Source of the DNA: Adiantum capillus-veneris | Taxonomy: Eukaryota; Streptophyta; Polypodiopsida; Polypodiales; Pteridaceae | Assembly (NCBI GenBank): GCA_014529385.2 | Contig: CM043964.1 | Span: 660,997-724,996 of the forward strand | Length of the DNA stretch: 64,000 nucleotides | Direction: 5' to 3' | Part shown: positions 56,382 to 64,000 of the stretch, piece by piece | Position numbering within the stretch: position 1 is the first letter of the stretch | How the letters are laid out: each line of letters begins with the position of its first letter | Made by a program: the position numbers and the translations under genes | Notes under the pieces: generated by a model | What the model was told of the DNA's origin: nothing | The model's input: the letters and a program-made list of their open reading frames with translations, nothing else | Databases searched by the model: none

Positions 56382-58892
56382 CCTAAGCTTTCTCTCTCGA
56401 GTTTCTAGGATAGTATCGGGCTGGAGTTGTAGAACATCTTGAGCAGGTAAAATGATTTGCTCATCATCAAGGACATGGTCAGGGTTATATACATAAGGTT
56501 TTAACAGACTTACATGAAATACATCATGCACTTTGAGATGAGAAGGGAGTTTTAGTTTATAAGCTTGATCACTTACAACCTTGATTATTTCGTAAGGTCC
56601 ACAATATCGATAGCTAAGCTTCTTATACCTTCCTAGAGATAGATTGCTCTTTTTGGGCTTTACTCGTAAGAAAACTTTGTCACCTTCTTTGAAAATCCGA
56701 TCAGATCTTTTTAAGTCGGCGTACTTCTTTTGTCGATCTTGAGCCGCTTGAATATCCCTTTGAATAGCTTTGGTTTGAGCTTCCATTTCTTCAAGAATTT
56801 TCTTTGAGGCTTCTACCCTTATAGTGGGGTCAGAAAAGCTAAGAGGTGATAAACATTCTTGACCATAAAGAGCATTAAAAGGTGTCATTACAATACTTCT
56901 ATGAGTAGAGGAATTGTATGCATACTCTACCAAGGGTAGGTATTGAATCCACTTGCGAGGTTCCCTATTGCAGTAGGCCCTAAGGATGTCTTCAATTACT
57001 TGATTAACTCTTTCAGTTTGGCCATCAGTTTGAGGATGATAAGCAGTACTAAAACATAATTGGGTTCCAATGGCTTGAAACAATGATACCCAAAACTTTG
57101 AAGTAAACTTGGCATCGCGATCACTGACAATCCTCTTGGGTAAACCATGAATTCTGAAAACCTCCTTCACAAACAGACGAGCAATATCTGAAGCTGTAAA
57201 GGTTGTCTTGAATGGGATTAAGTGAGCCACTTTAGTAAGCAAGTCGACTATGACCATGATTGAATCATAGCCAGCTTGGACAGAAGGAAACCCGGTGATA
57301 AAGTCCATGCTAATACATTCCAATTTCATTTGTGGAATATCTAAAGGATGTAATTTACCTGGCATCTTTAGTCTCTCTGCCTTAATCCTTTGACAAGACA
57401 AACACTTCTTGACATAGCGAAGGACATCACCCTTCATACCTTGCCAATAGTAACTTCTGCGAATTGCATTGATGGTTTTGGCATAACCTGGATGTCCTGA
57501 AGTTGGGCCATCATGTGCTTCATATAGGATAGCATTCCTTAGGGTAGAATCCTTAGGTATGCATAGTCGATTCCTATAGTAAATTTTCCCATCTTCTAAG
57601 GAGTAATGTAGAGGTTTAGGCTGATTTGATGATACCCTCTCTTCACGTAGGATACTGGCAAGCATCTGGTAATCTGCATCTCTGACAGCAGCATAGGAGA
57701 CCTTGTCTAAACTAGGGTTGTTAGCCATGGAAATTGCCCCCAGAAAAGCTTTACGGCTTAGGGCATCTGCCACAACATTATCCTTACCTGGTCTAAATTT
57801 AATATCAAAATCATATTCGTGCATGAGCTCTATCCATCTCCTCTGTCTCATGTTAAGGTTAGGTTGGGTAAAAATCCACTTAAGACTCTTGTGATCTGTT
57901 ACCAAATGGAATTTGCATCCCAATAGATAATGTCTCCATAGCTTGAGAGAATGAATAACTGCTAGCAATTCTAAATCATGTCTAGCATAATTCACTTCAT
58001 GAATCCTAAGCTTCCGAGAAGTATAAGCTACAAGCCTTCCTTCTTGAGTAAGGACTCCTCCTAATGCAAGGTTACTAGCATCTGTGATCACCTCGAATTC
58101 TTGGGTGAAGTCTGGAAGTTTTAAGAGAGGTTCTGAAGCAAGATACTCCTTAAGTTGTTTGAAGCAAGATTCATGTTTTTCTTCCCAAAGTATCATTGCT
58201 CCTTTCTTTAGCAAGTCGGTTAGTGGTGCAGCTTTAAGAGCATAGTCCTTTACAAAGATCCTGTACCACCCTGTGATACCTAAGAACCCTCTGACTTCGG
58301 TTTGTGAAGTGGGTTGAGGCCATTCCACAATATCTTTGACTTTGTCAGGGTCAACAGAGACTCCTTCATGTGAAATGATAAACCCTAAGTAACAGACCTT
58401 AGGGGTAAAGAAGGTACATTTGCTTTTCTTTGCATACAGCTTAGCTCGGCGTAAAAGCTCTAACACTTTCCTAACATGTCCTTCATGCTCTTCCTCTAAT
58501 TTGGAATAAATTAAGATATCGTCAAAGAATACTAGGACAAAATCATCCAAGAATTCTCTAAAGATATCGTGCATCAGACGATTGAAAGTTGCAGGAGCAT
58601 TTGTAAGTCCGAAAGCCATCAATGTAAATTCGTAATGACCATAACGAGTGTTGAAAGCTGTTTTGGAGATATCAGCCTCCTGGATTCGAATTTGATGATA
58701 GCCAGATCGAAGATCGATCTTTGTGAATATTTTGGCTCCATGTAATCTGTCCTGCATCTCATTGATATGAGGAATTGGATATTTATTCTTGATGGTAACC
58801 TGATTTAAGCCCCTATAATCTATGCAAAGTCGAAGAGATCCATCCTTTTTCTTTTGGAAGAGAACAGGTGCACCCCATGGAGATGTACTAGG
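56382..58892 (-). pseudogene. E3 RT, RNase H, integrase and start of chromodomain
   Basis: One open frame after a TGA at 58893-58895. [29 protein letters not shown]-type palm and FFDD (about 58518-58529). RNase [41 protein letters not shown]. Integrase: HHCC ([10 protein letters not shown] ... CLSCQR), DDE in [15 protein letters not shown] and TDGQTERVN, then GPYEI module. Chromodomain begins [10 protein letters not shown] and is cut by E5 at 56381. All catalytic residues are present. The only coding damage I see here is the upstream TGA and the E5 insertion. Confidence 0.93.
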
Positions 58893-59639
58893 TCAGATAA
58901 ACCCTTGCTCAATCAACTGCTTGAGGTGCTCCTTGAGTTCTATAGCCTCTGGAAGTGACATCTTGTACGGCGCTCTTGAGACTGGTTCACTACTTGGAAA
59001 AATTTTGATTTCATGGTCTACCTCCCTAGGTGGTGGTAGTTCAGAAAGTTCACTGGGGAAAACATCCGAAAATTCTTCTAGCCACATTGGTTCAGGGTTG
59101 GAATAATATTTTTCTACTTTGTTTAGCTTGACTACAAAAATTTGTTGACCCTTGCGTAACCCTTTCAAAAGACGATTAGCTTTGACCAAGTAAGCTTTTG
59201 GTCGTCCATTTTGGCCTTGGATAGTGACTTCTTGACCTAGGTTGTCCACAAAAGTAACACTTCCTTGGGCACAATGGATATTGGCATTATGACTGGCTAA
59301 CCAATCCATTCCAAGAATTCCATCATAGATTCCTATGGGTAACGTTCGAAAAGTAGCAGAAGTAGAGTATTCTCCCAACTTGAAATCTATTTTGCCCACA
59401 GTGTACTGAGATAACACCTCCTTTCCATTGGCTAATTCAACTATCATCTTTCTTGTAGGATGTTGATTAAGTCCTAACCTCCTTAAACATTTAGGTGACA
59501 AGAAAGAATGAGTACTACCACAATCAATAAGAAGCTCAAATTTTTCACCTTGGTGATTTGCAGGTGTTTGAATGACAGCATATTGTTGTCTTGCTCTTGG
59601 GTTATCAATTGCAGCATGTAGAGTTGCTCTTTCCTCTTG
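58893..59639 (-). pseudogene. E3 protease and linker to RT
   Basis: In frame with gag after a TAA at 59640-59642. The active site is LLIDCGSTHSFLS (Asp-Cys-Gly-Ser, a tolerated variant of DSG). A later IYDGILGMDWL is the ILGMDWL hallmark of plant Ty3 proteases. The linker ends LKQLIEQGFI followed by TGA instead of a sense codon. The segment upstream of the first Met (59501) contains the active site, so initiation there would not give a working enzyme; it must be read through from gag. Confidence 0.9.
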
Positions 59640-60527
59640 TTATTCTCCCAATGTTGGTTCTCCTATGATAGCATTGACTCTAGCAGCCATTTTGCGCCCT
59701 CGACCTTGTCCTCCATTTCTTCCTTCACGATTTATTATTTGGTCTCGTCCTCTAGCTCGATTAGGTGTATTTGTTGTGGAGACTCGCCTCGGACATATAT
59801 TCCTAAAATGTCCTAGCTCGTTGCATTCATAGAATCTAAGCTCTGCATTTTGAGCTCCATTTGCTGAAGCTGCAACTATTGGATGAGTTTGGTGAACTGG
59901 GTAAACTTGCCTTTGGTTCCACATCATAGGCCGTCCTCTCCTTCCAGCATTCCTTAAATTTACATTTTGTACCCTTTGAGAGTTTGACATCTCTTTAGCT
60001 AAGGGTTTAGCTCTTAAAAGAGCATCTTGCAAATTTTCAGGCCTCATAGCTTCTAGACGTGTATTTAAAGGAGAATTTAGCCCTTGGCAGAAACGGGCTA
60101 CTTGTTGATCTACGGTCATTGGCGGAGCATAGCGCCTAAGAGTTACAAATTTGGAGTAGTATTCTTCCACTGTAAGATGAAACTGACGTAAGTTGAAGAA
60201 TTCATTCATCTTAAGGGATTCGTGTGCAGGTGGAAGATAACGTCCTTTGACAGTATACTTAATGTCTTCCCAAGTTTGAGTGTTTTGAGCTACTTGATTA
60301 TCTTTGCAGTGTTGTTTCCACCAAAGCTTGGCATCCCCCGTGAGACGAAACATAGCCAACATTGCCTGGTTATCGGGAGTAGTACCAGCAGCAACAAAAT
60401 AATCCTCCATCTCTTTGAGCCACACTTCAGCATCGCGCTCAACTAGGGCTCCTTCCCCTTTGAAAGAGGGAAGTTTAGCTTGCTTGAGAAGTAGATTTTT
60501 CTCTTGAAGAGATGTATACACCCCACT
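59640..60527 (-). pseudogene. E3 gag without its own ATG
   Basis: Capsid pattern DAKLWWKQHC, EEYYSKFVTLRRYAP and ARFCQGLNSPLNTRLEA; basic region RNAGRRGRPMMWNQR; zinc knuckle with the first Cys replaced (RFYECNELGHFRNIC). Upstream in frame there is no ATG before a stop at 60582-60584; the first in-frame Met (MEDYF) is inside conserved sequence. A splice-acceptor-like TATATTGCACAG ends at 60528, in phase with the LTR exon at 62421-62543. The frame ends with TAA at 59640. Confidence 0.88.
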
Positions 60528-60703
60528 CTGTGCAATATAGATTAAGTGAAACTTTATTGGATACTCTAACTTTAATCCACTTTAAGGCAAGACTTGATCA
60601 GACAATAATACAAACAAAAAATAATATTAATCCAAACTTTATTTATATACACATTATTTACTACCAAGGTTGGTAGTCTTTAGGTACAACGATTGTAATG
60701 TCT

Positions 60704-61156
60704 CTATATTTTGAGTTTAGTGACTACAAAAGGATAGGCTAAAGGATCAAAATAATAAGTTTCCTTTGACCCTTGAAATCTACGAGATACACATATGGGT
60801 CGAATCCTACCACCATGGATAACTTTTGTAACTTGGTTATATACCCATTGAGTCTGAGATATCTTTTCTCCTTCCAAGGTAATGGTAGCATCTGGATTCT
60901 TAGTACCAATGAAAAGATACACTTCGATGACTTTTAACTCCTCTGCCCAACGAAGTTTCTTAAGATTGGTATCCATGCACCATATCTTGTCAGCATCGAT
61001 GGTATAGATTCCTCCAGATGGACTCCAGTTGATACCCCATCCTCTATGCACCCTTGGAATAGGTGGTGCAAACACCCTATCCAAAATCATCATCATCCTT
61101 TTTTGAAACTGATAATTTGGTGATTGGCATGCATTTTCAAACATGATGGTGAACAC
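60704..61156 (-). CDS. Unknown 150-aa ORF in the E3 leader
   Basis: Lies between the primer-binding site and gag, inside the proposed intron. Open for 150 codons (MFTIMFENACQSPNYQ ... DPLAYPFVVTKLKI). It seems to extend upstream through a frameshift with the ORF at 61093-61275 (MRMFEIIEEPRKIVLSF), giving an ancestral protein of roughly 200 residues. The composition (mixed hydrophobic, Trp-rich WGINWSPSGGIY) looks like a folded protein. No known domain recognised. Confidence 0.45.
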   Translation of the reverse strand: MFTIMFENACQSPNYQFQKRMMMILDRVFAPPIPRVHRGWGINWSPSGGIYTIDADKIWCMDTNLKKLRWAEELKVIEVYLFIGTKNPDATITLEGEKISQTQWVYNQVTKVIHGGRIRPICVSRRFQGSKETYYFDPLAYPFVVTKLKI

Positions 61157-61320
61157 CTGGAATTTCTGGTAGGCTGAATGAACATTTTCTTGTACCAGGA
61201 AAGTTCAGTCTTCAATACCATATAAAAACTCAAAACAATTTTTCTAGGTTCTTCTATTATTTCAAACATTCGCATCCTTCAATATCCAAACATCAATCTA
61301 AAAATCTCCCCAAGCTTTAA

Positions 61321-61337
61321 CCTAGGCTCTGATACCA
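61321..61337 (-). promoter_or_regulatory. E3 primer-binding site (initiator tRNA-Met)
   Basis: The minus strand reads TGGTATCAGAGCC, one base after the LTR end GGACCTCACA. Confidence 0.93.
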
Positions 61338-62420
61338 GTGTGAGGTCCCATCCCCTTGTCGAGAGGAGCGGAGTACCTTTGATAGGTCTCCAATCCTGAT
61401 AAGGAAAAACCAACGGACATTGCCTTAGCTACTACGTAGCCACGGGCATGAACAGTTAGTGAAGGATTGGTCCTATCTCGCTATGGCGGAGCGTGACTAC
61501 CATAACCCTATCTAAAAACTATCTATAATCAATTATACCTAAAAGTATAAATCTTAGAGTGGCCAACCTGTGCGCTTTTTTCTCCATGTTTCAGAAGCAC
61601 AGCCGCCAAGGTTTGTCTCTTTTAAGATTTATGACTAAAAAAAAATTCTAGCGTTGGAAAGTTACCCGACTCATTGGGTCCACCCGTCCATAGAATGATA
61701 CCGTCGGGGTATCATTCTTCCACTTTCCACACCACACTCACCCTTCTTTTGTTATCTAATTACTACCACACTGTTTAAACATACATGTTCCTTGACTTTA
61801 TTTATGATACTGTTTCGTTAAACCAGCCCTTAAAACAGTATTACAAACAATTGTCAAACAAGAAGTCGTCCAATTTTAAACCAACAACCCTTGGATTAGG
61901 TTCACTCAAGAATCTCTACTGGTGCTATTATGTCCGATCGGTATATACATTATTTATAAAAACCCTTGTCCTCATGAGCGTCCCATACCGCTCGACATGT
62001 ACTCGTTGTGCTAATCTGGACGTACTCCCGTCACAGCAACAACGGTGCCAATCTGGGCGTCAACCTCACGCCACGGCAAAACAAAACCACAGTATCCAGC
62101 TGGGCTAATCTAGGTGTACTCCCACCAGAGCATCAGCGGTGCCATCCTGGGCGTCATCTCACGCCTCGGAATCTGCCACATAATACCAGCGCTAATAAGT
62201 AGAGATACTTGAGAGAAACCATACCGAAGGTTTTGGACAAATATTCTTTCCTATAGCAACCAGTTTAACCAGACAATCTTTCCTACTTGTCAAACATATG
62301 ACGCATTTCTTGGGGTTAAGCCCCGTGGTTTCGGTCCGTGTTTTCTTTTCATAAGGTAAATAATATATTCCTATAGTCTCGCATATGCAATGATGCATAA
62401 CTTGAAACTGCAATACTAAC

Positions 62421-62543
62421 CTGTACCATAGCTCCGATTGGTCCGATTGGTGGAGACATAGCATTTTCCGCAGGGATTCCACCGTTACTTGTACCAGCTT
62501 CATGATCATTAGTGCCTTGTGTTTGAGCACACTTTGGAGCCAT
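62421..62543 (-). CDS. Candidate gag exon 1 inside E3 5' LTR
   Basis: ATG 62543, 41 codons (MAPKCAQTQGTNDH...GAMVQ) ending in phase 0 at ATGGTACAG before GTTAGT (GT at 62419-62420). It lies about 850 bp downstream of the LTR TATA box. Joining to the acceptor at 60528 would remove an 1893-nt intron holding the LTR end, primer-binding site and the 150-aa ORF, and would give gag an ATG. I infer splicing; the sequence alone does not prove it. Confidence 0.5.
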
Positions 62544-63086
62544 TTTTTTGTACTACACTTATGTTATACACTTAGAACTATAAATTAGTCAATTTTCCTA
62601 GTAATCTCCTTGTTTTCAAAGAGAGTTTGTAATTTGAATCCTCGCCAACTCGGATTCACACTTAGTGTTGTTGTTCTACATCTAATTTCTATACACCAAA
62701 TATTTGCTAATCTTAATTAATAAATTAAGTGTGTAAATTATGAGTGAAAGTTTAGGAATGCATTACTTTTATGCATGACATTTCTAATCCAATTTTAACT
62801 TCAATTCTATACTTTAACTAAATCAATTTTTAGTATTATTCAAAATTCTATTTAACCTAATTGACAATAACATTGGTGAATGAGAATTTCATCATGTATA
62901 ATAAGAATACGATGAGTTCTCTTATGTATTAACTTTCAATTAACAATATATAAGTTAATAGTGAAGATGTACTAACTAGAGAGAATAGGTATACTTAGAG
63001 AGATTAGAGAAAGAGAAAACATACACACACATCTTTTCTAAAGTTAATTGAATCTCCCCAATCTATTAGAGAGATTAGAATAAAAG

Positions 63087-63121
<35 letters not shown>

Positions 63122-63424
63122 CCTTCTTAAAGCTAATTGAATCTTACTAATCTATTAGAAGATTAGAGTAATAATAGATACCACACACACACACATAACT
63201 AATTGAATCTTACTAATCTATTAGAGAGATTAGAGTAAGAGATAGCACATACACACATATCCTTCTTAAAACTAATTGAATGCTCAATTAATACACACCT
63301 TATTAGTCCACTAGAGTTTTTGCTCTCTTAGTGGTTTGTGGACGCCTTCTCTCTAAGAGAAGTGGCAGCATTTCGTGAGCGCTATAGAGGCAATCTCTAT
63401 GTCTAAAGTGTGAGCATGGATGCT

Positions 63425-63434
63425 CTATTTATAG
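63425..63434 (-). promoter_or_regulatory. TATA box of E3 5' LTR
   Basis: CTATAAATAG on the minus strand, conserved between both LTRs. Confidence 0.65.
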
Positions 63435-63946
63435 CAGAAAGAAAAATAATTTTTTAATTTTTTTTCCAAAAATCATATCCGCGTTTTTGGTACCCTTGTG
63501 GTACCCATGAGCTTGACCACTTTGTCATTATCATCAAAAGATAAGGCCACTCCTTTCCATGTGATAGTGTGTCCCACTTTGTCCCGTCCTATGTGATCCA
63601 TGTGCCTTCATTTGTCATCCCTATGTATTCTTTTGTCTTTATAATTATTTTATTTATTTCCTTAATGATAATTTACTTTACATTTTTAAGTTAAACTTTA
63701 TAGTTTTATATTAACTTTACAGTAATAAAAGAAAATTCTACAATCAGTAAATAAGTCTTGCAATAAGTTAGTTAGTGATTCATATAGCTAAACATGTCAG
63801 AATTTTGTAGCGTAAATTTTAAATTCTAGGTTTTCTCAACCTACGATTCATAATTTGAATTTGAATATCTTAAATAATGAGTGATGGTTAAAACAATTCA
63901 ATTGCATAATAGAACTTGTGTGAAATTTGAAAGTAGAGACCTTACA

Positions 63947-64000
63947 AGCACCTAGTTGCTATGGCCTAGCTCCTTGTGTGGTAAGTTTCTATCTCTGTTC
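63947..64000 (-). other. Continuation of E4 beyond E3
   Basis: Begins with the second AGCAC target duplication. The remaining 54 bp are the E4 sequence upstream (minus strand) of 49093. Confidence 0.6.

Larger units (their letters stand above)
49094..63946 (-). mobile_element. E3: chromovirus with 2.6-kb LTRs, TSD AGCAC
   Basis: LTRs at 49094-51713 and 61339-63946 in the same orientation, flanked by perfect AGCAC (49089-49093 and 63947-63951). Internally there are an initiator-Met primer-binding site, a leader with an ORF, then gag-protease-RT-RNase H-integrase-chromodomain in one frame with two nonsense codons. Copia element E5 interrupts the chromodomain. It is inserted in E4 gag upstream DNA. 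With E5 removed its length is about 10.3 kb. Confidence 0.93.
61339..63946 (-). repeat. E3 5' LTR
   Basis: Full partner of 49094-51713. Differences include a longer CA tract (63090-63118 versus 50838-50852), a 9-bp duplication in the short ORF and loss of about 45 bp near the TATA box. The outer end abuts AGCAC. Confidence 0.93.

Overview
The window is plant nuclear DNA made almost entirely of nested LTR retrotransposons. I found no host protein gene, rRNA gene, tRNA gene or CRISPR array. The plant assignment rests on initiator-Met (TGGTATCAGAGC) and tRNA-Asp-type (TGGCGCCG...) primer-binding sites, chromodomain-bearing Ty3 polyproteins, Athila/Tat-like Ty3 polyproteins and a Ty1/copia element with 140-bp LTRs. 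The taxon cannot be fixed from sequence alone; a large, repeat-rich land-plant genome fits.

Layout. 1-1616: a Ty3 gag joined directly to a polypurine tract and LTR, with pol missing. 1617-3868: AT-rich DNA, a diverged LTR, two microsatellites, a tandem pair of related small ORFs (3034-3461) and an exon-like ORF (3691-3867). 3869-22029: element E1, a gag-only LTR element with 2.6-kb LTRs. Nested in its gag is E1b (7937-18393, target duplication AGTTA), a chromovirus containing 4.4-kb inverted copies of itself. 22030-23091: unclassified DNA with a hairpin minisatellite. 23092-about 30300: E2, an Athila/Tat-like gag element on the minus strand, cut off inside protease. 30323-31284: a deleted copia fragment. 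32224-about 38000: E2b, a non-autonomous minus-strand element. About 38200-49093 (resuming at 63947): E4, a long minus-strand Athila/Tat-like element interrupted in gag by a solo LTR (45695-46272, TSD GTGCA). 49094-63946: E3, a chromovirus with 2.6-kb LTRs (TSD AGCAC) inserted in E4. E3 is itself interrupted in its chromodomain by copia element E5 (51858-56376).

How the parts work together. E3 looks like the most recently complete autonomous element: one reading frame runs gag-protease-RT-RNase H-integrase-chromodomain with two nonsense codons, and its catalytic residues are present. Its gag frame has no ATG. Both LTRs carry a short ATG-initiated ORF ending in a good splice donor, so gag is probably made by splicing an LTR exon across the primer-binding site and a leader holding a separate 150-aa ORF. 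E1, E2b and E5 lack most or all of pol and would have needed enzymes in trans.

Most unusual features: (1) multicopy CGCG-centred palindromes in the untranslated leaders of E2 and E2b, with different sequence in each; (2) in E4, a doubled integrase zinc-binding region and a second retropepsin-like domain after integrase; (3) the inverted-repeat architecture of E1b; (4) the LTR-encoded, probably spliced gag exon of E3; (5) 171-bp satellite-like repeats in place of protease and integrase in E5.
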